A DNA stretch of 64,000 nt. Origin: Lachnospiraceae bacterium OM04-12BH. GTDB taxonomy: Bacteria; Bacillota; Clostridia; Lachnospirales; Lachnospiraceae. This document shows positions 36,351 through 44,893 of this stretch, piece by piece (within the stretch, counting starts at the first letter, position 1; every line of letters starts with the position of its first letter). The stretch lies in contig QULQ01000005.1 in assembly GCA_003490145.1 (NCBI GenBank), positions 166,309 through 230,308 of the forward strand, read 5' to 3'. The notes beneath the pieces are model-generated. The model was not told the origin of the DNA, did not search any database, and was given only the letters and a program-made list of their open reading frames with translations. A program made the translations under genes and the position numbers.

Positions 36351-37628
36351 ATGGTAGAATCTGGAAAAAGAATGGAACAGCTTAAGTCATATCTGCGCAG
36401 GTTATCTGAGGGAGAGATCCTTGACAGTGTCCGTGCGGATTTTATGAGAGAATTTAAAGACGTAGATGCTGTAGAAATTATGAAAGCAGAGCAGCAGATG
36501 ATCAAAGAGGGAATGCCGATTACAGAGGTGCAGAAGCTCTGCGATATTCATTCAGCCCTGTTTCACGGAGCCACGCTGGAGGAGAAAATTGCGAATGTGA
36601 GACAGCCGGTGGATGTGGCATCTCTTCGGGAAGAAAGAGCAGAGAAAACCAGGAAACTGGTGGAGACAACGGGGCATCCGCTCTTTACGCTGACACGGGA
36701 AAATGAAGCGCTTGAGAAGCTTATTGCCAGAATCAGAGAGCAGCTTGACCGGAAAGTGACAGAGGCAGCAGGCACTGGAACAGCAGTAAATGGCAGTAGA
36801 AATACAGGAGAAAATGCAGTCAGCAGGGAACTTTTATCAGAAATCCGGGAGCTTGCGATCCATTATGCCAAGAAGGGGGATCTTTTATATCCTCTGTTGA
36901 AAGTAAAATATGGAATATCAGGTCCGTCTGATGTGATGTGGACGACAGATGACGAGATCCGGGATGAATTATCCGGCCTTGCGAAAGCAAAGGGACAGGA
37001 TGAAGCGTGGAAACAGCGTATGGAGCGTGCCATGACACGGGCAGAGGAAATGATCTACAAGGAAGCCAATATTCTGTTTCCTAACTGTGCAGTTCATTTT
37101 ACAGAAGAAGAGTGGATCGGAATCTATCAGGATGCGAAGGATTATGATGTCTGTCTGTCGGTTGAACCAAAGAGCTGGGAGAGGGCAGAGAAGATCCTGC
37201 AGGAGAGAACAGCGTGTCAGAGAGAATCCGATGACGGAGAGATCGTGATGGCAGGCGGGCATCTGGAAGTAGAAGAACTGGAAGCCATGCTGAACACGAT
37301 CCCGATGGAAATTACCTTTGTAGATGTGGAAAATAAAAACAGGTTTTTTAATGAAGGACATAAGGTATTTAAGCGTCCTGCCATGGCACTGGGGCGGGAA
37401 GTATTTTCCTGTCATCCACCGAAAGTAGAGCAGCAGGTACGCCGGATCATTGAAGAGTTCCGGGCGGGTACACTGGATGAGGTGCCGGTGTGGATGAATA
37501 AAAACGGCAGGATCATGCTGGTGAAATATATGGCAGTCAGAGACAGGAATGGCCAGTATATAGGTACTCTTGAACTGGTACAGGACATGGAGTTTGCAAG
37601 AGAGTATTTTGAAAGAAAACATGACTGA
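36351..37628 (+). CDS. DUF438-hemerythrin-PAS domain protein
   Basis: A 425-aa protein from ATG 36351 with aggagg at 36337-36342. An N-terminal DUF438 (about 1-75, LKSYLRRLSEGEILDSVRADF) is followed by a hemerythrin-like helical region with spaced His residues (HPLFTLTRENE, HYAKKGDLLYPLL, about 105-250). A PAS-like C-terminus (ITFVDVENKNRFFNEG, then VWMNKNGRIMLVKYMAVRDR) closes it. The architecture is known in anaerobes and suggests an iron- or redox-linked sensor. The MATE gene begins at its end, so they may share an operon. Confidence 0.85.
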   Translation: MVESGKRMEQLKSYLRRLSEGEILDSVRADFMREFKDVDAVEIMKAEQQMIKEGMPITEVQKLCDIHSALFHGATLEEKIANVRQPVDVASLREERAEKTRKLVETTGHPLFTLTRENEALEKLIARIREQLDRKVTEAAGTGTAVNGSRNTGENAVSRELLSEIRELAIHYAKKGDLLYPLLKVKYGISGPSDVMWTTDDEIRDELSGLAKAKGQDEAWKQRMERAMTRAEEMIYKEANILFPNCAVHFTEEEWIGIYQDAKDYDVCLSVEPKSWERAEKILQERTACQRESDDGEIVMAGGHLEVEELEAMLNTIPMEITFVDVENKNRFFNEGHKVFKRPAMALGREVFSCHPPKVEQQVRRIIEEFRAGTLDEVPVWMNKNGRIMLVKYMAVRDRNGQYIGTLELVQDMEFAREYFERKHD

Positions 37629-37641
37629 AGGGGCAACAGGA

Positions 37642-39006
37642 ATGACAAAAGAAGTGCAGGCAAATAAATACGAAATTGATATGTGCAACGGAACGATCAT
37701 GGATAAGCTGATTTCGTTTTCCCTGCCGCTGATGCTGTCAGGGATCCTGCAGCTTTTGTTTAATGCAGTGGATATTGTAGTGGTTGGACGCTTCACCGGC
37801 AGTCAGGCGCTGGCGGCAGTGGGATCCACTACTGCCCTGATCAATCTGTTCATCAACCTTTTTATCGGTGTTTCGCTGGGAGCCAATGTGCTGGCCGCCA
37901 GATATTATGCAGCAGGGAAGCAGAAGGAAATGTCAGAAACAGTACACACAGCGATGCTGTTTGCCCTGATCAGCGGATGTATCATGGTTCTTGCAGGACT
38001 GTTTTTTTCGAGAGGTGCACTGGAGCTGATGGATACACCGGATGATGTGATCAGTCAGGCAGCTCTTTATATGAAGATCTATTTCATGGGAATGCCCTTT
38101 TTCATGCTTTATAATTATGGGGCTGCAATCTTAAGGGCAGTAGGTGATACGAAGAGGCCGCTGCTGTTTCTGGTTATTTCAGGAGCAGCCAATGCGGCTC
38201 TGAACCTGCTTCTGGTCATTGTCTTTTCCATGGGAGTGGCGGGAGTAGCAGTCGCAACGGTGATCTCCCAGTGTATTTCCTGTGTAATGGTATTATCCTG
38301 TCTCATCCGGACAGAAAGCAGTTATCAGCTTTCTCTTAAAAAGCTTCGGATCCGCCCGGCTTATCTTCTGCAAATCTTTCAGGTGGGGATCCCGGCAGGA
38401 ATCCAGAGTACAGTGATCACCTTTTCTAATGTGCTGCTGCAGTCTTCCGTGAATTCCTTCGGTTCTACGGCGATGGCGGGCTATACTGCAGCCAACAATA
38501 TTTTCGGATTTCTGTACACGTCGATAAACTCTGTTTCACAGGCATGTATGAGCTTTACCAGCCAGAATTATGGCGCAGGGAAGAAAAAGAGGATGGATCT
38601 GGTGCTTCGGGACTGCCTGATCCTGACGGTGGTGATCGGACTTCTGATGGGCGGAGGTGCCTATCTTTTCGGACCGGAGCTGTTACATATTTATACCTCT
38701 GACGAGGCAGTAATTGCCTGTGGCATGGAAATTCTTCTTTATACTACGGTCACGTATTTTCTGTGTGGGATCATGGATCTGATCCCGGGAGCACTGCGTG
38801 GAATGGGACGGTCTGCAGTGCCCATGCTGCTGTCTGTTATCGGAACAGTAGGAACCAGGATTATCTGGATCTATCTGATCTTTCCGGCACACCGCTCTCT
38901 GGCAGTGCTGTTTATCTCCTATCCGGTTTCCTGGCTGGCGACTATCATCATGCAGGCTGCCTGTTTCTTCTTTGTAAGAAGGAATGTTCACAGTAAAATG
39001 AAATGA
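37642..39006 (+). CDS. MATE family efflux transporter
   Basis: A 454-aa membrane protein with about 12 helices and the MATE signatures KLISFSLPLMLSGILQLLFN, VDIVVVGRFTGSQALAAVGS and, in the second half, VGIPAGIQSTVITFSNVLLQ and YTAANNIFGFLYTSINS. ATG 37642 or ATG 37621 (overlapping the DUF438 stop) could start it; 37642 gives the usual family length. It exports drugs or metabolites using Na+ or H+ gradients. Likely co-transcribed with DUF438. Confidence 0.9.
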   Translation: MTKEVQANKYEIDMCNGTIMDKLISFSLPLMLSGILQLLFNAVDIVVVGRFTGSQALAAVGSTTALINLFINLFIGVSLGANVLAARYYAAGKQKEMSETVHTAMLFALISGCIMVLAGLFFSRGALELMDTPDDVISQAALYMKIYFMGMPFFMLYNYGAAILRAVGDTKRPLLFLVISGAANAALNLLLVIVFSMGVAGVAVATVISQCISCVMVLSCLIRTESSYQLSLKKLRIRPAYLLQIFQVGIPAGIQSTVITFSNVLLQSSVNSFGSTAMAGYTAANNIFGFLYTSINSVSQACMSFTSQNYGAGKKKRMDLVLRDCLILTVVIGLLMGGGAYLFGPELLHIYTSDEAVIACGMEILLYTTVTYFLCGIMDLIPGALRGMGRSAVPMLLSVIGTVGTRIIWIYLIFPAHRSLAVLFISYPVSWLATIIMQAACFFFVRRNVHSKMK

Positions 39007-39020
39007 TAAATGTTTTTTCA

Positions 39021-39055
39021 TTTACCCCTTTTTTTAGATTGAAAAAAGGGGTAAA
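39021..39055 (+). terminator. Perfect inverted-repeat terminator
   Basis: TTTACCCCTTTTTT (39021-39034) pairs perfectly with AAAAAAGGGGTAAA (39042-39055) around a short loop after the MATE stop codon. Confidence 0.75.
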
Positions 39056-39129
39056 ATATTCTGATATAGTGTATGCGGGAAAAGACAGAAGAAATACAGG
39101 CAGAATACTGCGGCAGAAAGGATCATGAT

Positions 39130-39597
39130 ATGTCAATTGACAGAGTGAGGGAATATTTTAAACAATATGGAATGGGAGACAGAATACTGGAATTTCCGGT
39201 ATCCAGTGCGACGGTAGAGCTGGCGGCACAGGCACTTGGCTGTGAACCATACAGAATTGCCAAAACCTTATCATTTATGGTAGGGGAGGAGCCTGTTCTT
39301 ATTGTCATGGCAGGAGATGTTAAGATCGACAATGCAAAGTATAAAGCTAAATTTGGGAAGAAGGCAAAAATGCTGACAATGGATGAGGTAGTACCGCTGA
39401 TCGGCCATGCTGTTGGCGGAGTATGTCCCTTTGCAGTAAATGAGGGTGTTAGCACATATCTGGATGAATCATTGAAGCGTTTTCCTACGGTATTTCCTGC
39501 CTGCGGAAGCAGTAACAGTGCCATTGAACTGAATATGGAGGAGCTGGAAAGGTTTTCCCGCAGTAAAGAGTGGATTGATGTAACTAAGGTAATATAA
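39130..39597 (+). CDS. YbaK/EbsC-type aminoacyl-tRNA deacylase
   Basis: A 155-aa protein from ATG 39130 (agaaagg site). The YbaK/ProX fold is shown by TLSFMVGEEPVLIVMAGDVK, IDNAKYKAKFGKKAKMLTMD, the glycine turn HAVGGVCPFAV and the end PACGSSNSAIELNMEELERF. Such proteins hydrolyse mischarged aminoacyl-tRNA, often Cys-tRNA-Pro. A conserved Lys follows the IDNAKYK motif. The SNF transporter lies 17 bases downstream on the same strand. Confidence 0.88.
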   Translation: MSIDRVREYFKQYGMGDRILEFPVSSATVELAAQALGCEPYRIAKTLSFMVGEEPVLIVMAGDVKIDNAKYKAKFGKKAKMLTMDEVVPLIGHAVGGVCPFAVNEGVSTYLDESLKRFPTVFPACGSSNSAIELNMEELERFSRSKEWIDVTKVI

Positions 39598-39614
39598 GGG
39601 AGATAGGATAAGCT

Positions 39615-40934
39615 ATGTCAGAAAAAAGAGGTTCATTTAAAAGCAGCTTTGGGTTTGTTGCAGCCTGTATTGGTTCGGCAGTGGGAATGGGAAATATATG
39701 GATGTTTCCAACAAGGGTATCACTTTATGGAGGAGGCTCCTTTCTGATCCCATATGTTGTTTTTGTAATCCTTATTGGATTTACCGGTGTGACAGGAGAA
39801 ATGAGTTTCGGACGTGCGGCAAGATCGGGTCCGGTAGATGCTTTTGGTATTGCCTGTGAGAAAAAGGGAAAAAGGAAGATAGGAGAAATACTGGGAATGA
39901 TCCCCGTGCTTGGCTCTCTTGCCATGGCGATCGGCTATACAGTAGTCATGGGATGGATCCTGAAGTATACAGCAGGGGCACTTACCGGTTTTTCCATGGA
40001 TAGTGCAGAGGGATATGCAGCAGCCTTTGGAGAGATGGCATCGGCATTTGGAAATGATGGATGGCAGATCATAGCGCTGATTCTTTGTATGGTGATCCTG
40101 ATGCTCGGTGTTGGGCATGGAATAGAAAAAGCTAATAAGGTAATGATGCCGGCATTCTTTATACTGTTTGTGATCCTGGCAGTTTATGTAGCCTTTCAGC
40201 CTGGGGCAAGGGAAGGGTATCAGTATATTTTCCGTATCGATCCGGCAGCCTTAAAGGATCCTGCAACATGGATATTTGCCCTTGGACAGGCATTCTTTTC
40301 CCTGTCAGTAGCAGGAAATGGAACCCTGATCTATGGTTCGTATCTGCCAGATCAGGAGGATATCCCGGCATCTGCAGGAAGAGTAGCGTTTTTCGACACG
40401 CTGGCGGCTCTTCTGGCAGCTCTTGTGATCATTCCGGCAATGGCCATGACAGGGGCACAGCTGGATCAGGGAGGTCCGGGTCTTCTGTTTATTTATCTTC
40501 CCAATCTGATCCATACCATGGCAGGGGGAAGCGTGATCATGATCGTATTTTTCGTAGCGGTATTCTTTGCAGGAATGTCATCACTGATCAATCTGTATGA
40601 GGCACCGATCGCCACAGTACAGGAGAAGCTTAAGCTCGGAAGAGTGCCAGCTTGTGCGCTGGTTGGTGGCATCAGTGTGATCATTTCCCTGGTCATCCAG
40701 GGAATCGTATCAGACTGGATGGATGTGCTGTCCATTTATATCTGTCCTCTGGGAGCAGGACTTGCCGGGATCATGTTCTTCTGGGTTCTAGGAAAGAGTT
40801 ACGTGGAGGAGCAGGTTAACAGGGGAAGAGAAAGGAAATATACGAAAGTATTTTATCCGGTCTGTAAATACATTTATATTCCGGTTTGTATTCTTGTACT
40901 GGTTCTTGGAATTGCACTGGGAGGAATTGGCTGA
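39615..40934 (+). CDS. Sodium-dependent SNF/NSS family transporter
   Basis: A 439-aa membrane protein with about 11 helices. TM1 shows the NSS signature FVAACIGSAVGMGNIWMFP; TM6 region AFFSLSVAGNGTLIYGSYLP and TM8 region FFAGMSSLINLYEAPIA match LeuT-type Na+/amino-acid symporters. The substrate is likely an amino acid. An aggga site precedes ATG 39615. The stop overlaps the next gene (TGATG). Confidence 0.9.
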   Translation: MSEKRGSFKSSFGFVAACIGSAVGMGNIWMFPTRVSLYGGGSFLIPYVVFVILIGFTGVTGEMSFGRAARSGPVDAFGIACEKKGKRKIGEILGMIPVLGSLAMAIGYTVVMGWILKYTAGALTGFSMDSAEGYAAAFGEMASAFGNDGWQIIALILCMVILMLGVGHGIEKANKVMMPAFFILFVILAVYVAFQPGAREGYQYIFRIDPAALKDPATWIFALGQAFFSLSVAGNGTLIYGSYLPDQEDIPASAGRVAFFDTLAALLAALVIIPAMAMTGAQLDQGGPGLLFIYLPNLIHTMAGGSVIMIVFFVAVFFAGMSSLINLYEAPIATVQEKLKLGRVPACALVGGISVIISLVIQGIVSDWMDVLSIYICPLGAGLAGIMFFWVLGKSYVEEQVNRGRERKYTKVFYPVCKYIYIPVCILVLVLGIALGGIG

Positions 40935-41311
40935 TGCAGATAATGGACTATATCAATGCCCACAGAATGGATGAGAATCCCTGCGAATGTGTGATCCTGC
41001 CGGATGGCAGCGTGGAGGAGCCGACACCCTCCCACATCGAAAAGCTGGCACAGATAGCTGGAGAGGATAAGATTTCGATCAATAAAAAAATGGACAAAAA
41101 CATGGAGCCGCTTCTTTTTATGGTGGAATATACAGGCTGCATGCTGGTGTGGCAGACGCGGGTGGTCGTGCCCTCCAGTCCTACCGCCAAACAGGAGGAG
41201 GCGTTGGAAACACTGTACTTTGCAGCAATGCTTTCGCCGAATTACCTGCGGGAACAGGTGGGGGAGAATTATGTGGAATGTGTAAAAAGAAGCAGGAATG
41301 AGCAGAAATAA
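40934..41311 (+). CDS. Hypothetical protein coupled to SNF transporter
   Basis: A 125-aa soluble protein whose ATG overlaps the transporter stop. Visible features: a short N-terminal NAHRMDENPCECVILPDGSV, then LLFMVEYTGCMLVWQTRVVV and an Ala/Leu-rich C-terminal helix. No family recognised. The tight overlap suggests linked expression with the transporter. Confidence 0.7.
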   Translation: MQIMDYINAHRMDENPCECVILPDGSVEEPTPSHIEKLAQIAGEDKISINKKMDKNMEPLLFMVEYTGCMLVWQTRVVVPSSPTAKQEEALETLYFAAMLSPNYLREQVGENYVECVKRSRNEQK

Positions 41312-41348
41312 TAGGGGAAATAGTAATTAATAGGGAAAGGGGATTATA

Positions 41349-41532
41349 TTGAATTTAGAAGAGTATCCGGATGACTTTCCTAACCCAAGCTGTCTGATTT
41401 TTGGCTATACAATGGGGAACAGGATTTTGCATATTGTGGCTGGATGTGATACTATAAATATATATTATTACTGCATATTATCCGGATACGAAGAAGTTTG
41501 AAGCAGATTTAAAGACGAGGAGAAAGGGATGA
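41349..41532 (+). pseudogene. DUF4258 toxin-like gene, 5' truncated and frameshifted
   Basis: From TTG 41349 the frame reads EYPDDFPNPSCLIFGYTMGN and RILHIVAGCD, the middle of a DUF4258 domain. Near 41458-41466 the homologous sequence moves to another frame (IYIITAYYPDTKKFEADLKT, then RRKG) and stops at 41530-41532. The usual N-terminal HxxxR part is missing. DUF4258 genes commonly pair with YgiT/MqsA-type antitoxins, exactly the next gene here. Confidence 0.75.
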
Positions 41533-41765
41533 TGATTATGTGTATGTATTGTAAGAACAGTTCAACAATAAACAGCACTACTACGCATGTTGTGAATTAC
41601 AAGAACTGCATTATCGTGGTAAAAAATGTTCCTTGTCTGGAATGTGATCAGTGCGGTGAAAAATATTATACAGATGAAGTAGCGGAAAAACTGGAGTATA
41701 TTGTAAACATGGCAAAAAAGTTAATGCAGGAGATTGCTGTAATAGATTACAGGCAGGCTGCGTAA
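41529..41765 (+). CDS. YgiT-type zinc-finger (MqsA-like) antitoxin
   Basis: A 78-aa protein overlapping the end of the broken DUF4258 gene. Two CxxC pairs, CMYCKN near the start and CLECDQCGEKYYTDEV, form the YgiT zinc finger. The C-terminal helix LEYIVNMAKKLMQEI is present but the MqsA HTH is not. It would neutralise the DUF4258 toxin. The antitoxin remains intact while the toxin is decayed. Alternative starts are 41532 and 41538. Confidence 0.85.
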   Translation: MMIMCMYCKNSSTINSTTTHVVNYKNCIIVVKNVPCLECDQCGEKYYTDEVAEKLEYIVNMAKKLMQEIAVIDYRQAA

Positions 41766-41782
41766 TTGCCGGACAGAAGTAT

Positions 41783-41810
41783 AATGGCGGAGGAGTATTC
41801 CCCCGCCATT
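41783..41810 (+). terminator. Terminator of YgiT gene
   Basis: AATGGCGG (41783-41790) pairs with CCGCCATT (41803-41810), followed by TATTAAATT. Confidence 0.65.
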
Positions 41811-41859
41811 TATTAAATTCTATAGAGGAAAGTATTGTCTTGAAGCGGAGGAAACTCAG

Positions 41860-42381
41860 ATGAAGGTATTAGTTGTAGTGGATATGCAGAATGATTTTAT
41901 TGACGGAGCACTGGGAACAAAGGAAGCAGAGGCGATCGTTCCTTTTGTAGCAGATAAGATCAGAAATTTTGATGGTATGGTTCTGTCAACCAGAGATACT
42001 CATTTTGAAAATTATCTGGAAACGCAGGAAGGAAAGAATCTGCCGGTAAAGCATTGTATTAAAGGAACCAATGGCTGGCAGATCAGAAAGGAAATAGCAG
42101 AGCTGGTTTCAGAAGAGCCTGTTGATAAACTGACATTTGGCAGTGACAGACTGCCGGAGAGACTACAGAAGCTGGCAGATCAGGAGCCGATAGAAAGCAT
42201 AACACTGGTTGGACTCTGTACGGATATCTGTGTTATTTCCAATGCCATGGTAATAAAGGCATTTTTCCCGGAGGTTCCCATTATTGTGGATGCAAAGTGC
42301 TGTGCAGGTGTTACACCGGAAAGTCATACACAGGCGCTGAATGCCATGAAGGTATGTCAGATCCAGATTGAGAATGAATAA
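41860..42381 (+). CDS. Isochorismatase-family cysteine hydrolase (nicotinamidase-like)
   Basis: A 173-aa protein. Catalytic Asp in VVVDMQNDFIDGAL (about 8), a Lys-containing DKLTFGSDRL and the nucleophile cysteine in LVGLCTDICVISNA, with the family cis-peptide region. It resembles nicotinamidases that turn nicotinamide into nicotinate. It starts at ATG 41860. The 60-aa gene at 42384 follows by two bases. Confidence 0.88.
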   Translation: MKVLVVVDMQNDFIDGALGTKEAEAIVPFVADKIRNFDGMVLSTRDTHFENYLETQEGKNLPVKHCIKGTNGWQIRKEIAELVSEEPVDKLTFGSDRLPERLQKLADQEPIESITLVGLCTDICVISNAMVIKAFFPEVPIIVDAKCCAGVTPESHTQALNAMKVCQIQIENE

Positions 42382-42383
42382 AT

Positions 42384-42566
42384 ATGTGGAAGATCAGACA
42401 GATTTTTGATGGTGAATATGGCTGTGAAGAAAGGATGCCAGGAGAAGAAATGAAATGCCTTGTTGTGCTGGAGAATGAAGAGTGCCTGACAAAAGAGGTT
42501 ATGGCAGAAGACAAATTCCTGACAGAAAACGGTCTGAATGAGGGAGATATCTGGCCGGAACAGTGA
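42384..42566 (+). CDS. Small hypothetical protein
   Basis: A 60-aa acidic protein starting two bases after the hydrolase stop: MWKIRQIFDGEYGCEERMPG, then KCLVVLENEECLTKEV. No motif known. The position and good composition suggest a real co-translated gene. Confidence 0.65.
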   Translation: MWKIRQIFDGEYGCEERMPGEEMKCLVVLENEECLTKEVMAEDKFLTENGLNEGDIWPEQ

Positions 42567-42677
42567 TATTTTGGCACCGGCTTTTTGGTGTAGCTTTATA
42601 CTTCGAAAATTGACGAACAGACGGTTGATAAGTATAATATTTATATATTTGCAGAGCGTAAGAGATGGTGGGGAATT

Positions 42678-43634
42678 ATGGGGATTTTCACAAAACCGGA
42701 AGTGGTGATTCGGAAAGGAACCAGTGATGCACAGGCATATCTGGAAAAGTTGGAATTGCTTCAGAAAAAAGCAGAAGGAACTGCACTTGAGCAGATCCAG
42801 AAGGAAATTGCAATTACAAAGGCAGGTATCCAGGGAGAAGAGAATATACTGTTTGAACTGAAAAACAGTAATATGGATATGTATGTGCTTCAGGATATTT
42901 ATCTGGAAACCGGAGATGGTCTTGGAGCACAGATTGATTTCATTGTTGTAACAGCAAAGTTGAACTTTATTATTGAATGTAAGAATCTTTTTGGAAATAT
43001 CGAAATCGATTCCAAAGGAAATTTTATCCGGACTATGGAATATGGTGGAAAGAAGCACAGGGAGGGCATTTATTCACCTATTACCCAGAATGAACGGCAT
43101 ATGGCTGTTTTAAAGGAATGCAGGGCAGAGAATAGAAATTTCCTGATAGGAGCATGGATCAGAAAGAATTTTGATCTTTGGAATAAATCACTGGTGGTAC
43201 TGGCAAATCCCAAAACGATTGTAAATGACAGATTTGCCACAAAAGAAGTAAAGAATCAGGTGATTCGGGCAGACCAGTTAATTGGAACTATGAAGAAACT
43301 GATCAGTGAAAACAGGGAGCTTCCATCTACGAAAAAGGAAATGAAGGAGATTGCGGAAAAAATCCTGAGAAGAAACAAAGAGCAGCGCAAGGATTATGCT
43401 GAGAAATATGAAAAACTGGCAGAACAGACAGAAGACATATCAGAAGCAAATGACAGTAAAGCGGAAAGCATGAAAGCAGAGGAAACAGAGAATGTTGTTT
43501 CCGGGGTCTGCCCCAGATGTGGCAGGGAACTGGTACTTCGAACTGCAAAAAAGGGAGACAAAGCAGGAATGCAGTTTTATGGGTGTTCCGGATTCCCAAA
43601 GTGCAGATATGTCAGGAATATGACAGAAAGCTAA
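42678..43634 (+). CDS. NERD-domain nuclease-like protein with zinc ribbon
   Basis: A 318-aa protein. A NERD domain (about 50-160) has GIQGEENILFELKNSN, QIDFIVVTAKLNFIIECKN with the Asp and Glu-x-Lys of a PD-(D/E)XK-like site, followed by ITQNERHMAVLKE. A charged helical stretch leads to a C-terminal topoisomerase-type zinc ribbon (CPRCGRELVLRTAKKG...CSGFPKC). NERD proteins are linked to DNA processing. ATG 42678 has ggtggggaat upstream. Confidence 0.85.
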   Translation: MGIFTKPEVVIRKGTSDAQAYLEKLELLQKKAEGTALEQIQKEIAITKAGIQGEENILFELKNSNMDMYVLQDIYLETGDGLGAQIDFIVVTAKLNFIIECKNLFGNIEIDSKGNFIRTMEYGGKKHREGIYSPITQNERHMAVLKECRAENRNFLIGAWIRKNFDLWNKSLVVLANPKTIVNDRFATKEVKNQVIRADQLIGTMKKLISENRELPSTKKEMKEIAEKILRRNKEQRKDYAEKYEKLAEQTEDISEANDSKAESMKAEETENVVSGVCPRCGRELVLRTAKKGDKAGMQFYGCSGFPKCRYVRNMTES

Positions 43635-43651
43635 GAAAGGTACAGTAGCAG

Positions 43652-44005
43652 ATGACAGTGTTGGAATTCTTTGAAAATCTGATGCATCACATTGTAGAGG
43701 TTGCGATCCTCGTGTTTGAATTTATCGGTGTGATCGTAATTATCATCTCCGGACTGAAGGGCTTTTATTTTTATCTCCGCCGCAGACCGGATATGAAGCT
43801 TGCACTGGCGCAGGGGCTTGCCGTTGGACTGGAGTTCAAGCTCTGCAGTGAGATCCTGAAAACAGTAACAGTCCGGGATTTTAAAGAGATTGCTACAGTA
43901 GCGGGCATCATAGCGCTCCGGGCGGCACTGACATTTTTGATCCACTGGGAGATCAAGGAAGAGAAAGCAGAAGAAAAGGTGGAAGAGAAGACAACAAAGG
44001 AGTAG
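43652..44005 (+). CDS. DUF1622 membrane protein
   Basis: A 117-aa protein with three predicted membrane helices: [39 protein letters not shown] and [20 protein letters not shown], then a Glu/Lys-rich tail. The pattern is that of DUF1622. Function unknown. The nfo gene begins two bases after its stop. Confidence 0.85.
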   Translation: MTVLEFFENLMHHIVEVAILVFEFIGVIVIIISGLKGFYFYLRRRPDMKLALAQGLAVGLEFKLCSEILKTVTVRDFKEIATVAGIIALRAALTFLIHWEIKEEKAEEKVEEKTTKE

Positions 44006-44007
44006 GC

Positions 44008-44868
44008 ATGATCAAATTAGGATCCCATGTGGGAATGGCGGGAAAGGACATGTTCCTTGCTTCTGTGAAGGAAGCAGAAAGCTATGGTGCCAATGTCCTG
44101 ATGCTCTATACAGGAGCCCCACAGAATACAAGACGAAAAGAAATCAAAGATCTGAATATCGAAAAAGGATGGGAATATGCGGCGCAGGCAGGCATTAACG
44201 AAATCGTTGTGCATGCGCCGTATATTATAAATCTGGCAAATACTGTGAAGCCGGAGACCTTCACACTTGCTGTAGAATTCCTGGAAAAGGAAATCATAAG
44301 GACTGCAGCTATGAGAAGTAAAATACTGGTGCTGCATCCCGGCTCCTGCCTGGATGCGGGTGTGGATGCCGGAACAGCCCAGATCGTTAAGGGATTAAAT
44401 CAGGTGCTGGATCAGAATGAGGACGATGTTTTCATTGCACTGGAAACCATGGCCGGCAAGGGCAGTGAGATCGGCAGAAGCTTTGAAGAGCTTGCCAGGA
44501 TTTATGAGGGGGTTCATAAAAAAGAGCGGCTCAGGGTATGCTTTGATACCTGCCACGTGAATGATGCCGGATATGATCTTTCACATGATTATGAAGGAGT
44601 ATTTCAGCACTTTGATGAGGTGCTTGGACTTGGACAGATCGCAGTATTTCATATCAATGACAGCATGAATCCCTGTGGTACACATAAGGACAGGCATGCT
44701 AATATCGGAAAAGGATACCTTGGGGAAGAGGTACTGAAAAAGCTTGTCCACGATCCGAGATTTGAAGAAATACCGAAGATCCTGGAAACACCATGGCTGT
44801 GTGAGGAAGGTTCTGATAAGAAGACAATCCCGCCTTATAAGGAGGAGATCCGTCAGCTTTTAGGATAA
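44008..44868 (+). CDS. nfo: Endonuclease IV (deoxyribonuclease IV)
   Basis: A 286-aa TIM-barrel AP endonuclease that cuts DNA at abasic sites. Zinc-ligand motifs are present: [50 protein letters not shown] and [20 protein letters not shown] with the GKGYLG end. The length is normal for the family. It starts two bases after the DUF1622 gene. Confidence 0.95.
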   Translation: MIKLGSHVGMAGKDMFLASVKEAESYGANVLMLYTGAPQNTRRKEIKDLNIEKGWEYAAQAGINEIVVHAPYIINLANTVKPETFTLAVEFLEKEIIRTAAMRSKILVLHPGSCLDAGVDAGTAQIVKGLNQVLDQNEDDVFIALETMAGKGSEIGRSFEELARIYEGVHKKERLRVCFDTCHVNDAGYDLSHDYEGVFQHFDEVLGLGQIAVFHINDSMNPCGTHKDRHANIGKGYLGEEVLKKLVHDPRFEEIPKILETPWLCEEGSDKKTIPPYKEEIRQLLG

Positions 44869-44893
44869 GGGTAAAAGAAGGGAAGAAAACTAA

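Noticed and set aside
36969..37796. 275-codon minus-strand reading across DUF438 and MATE genes
   Set aside because: It spans two real plus-strand genes and has no recognisable domain.
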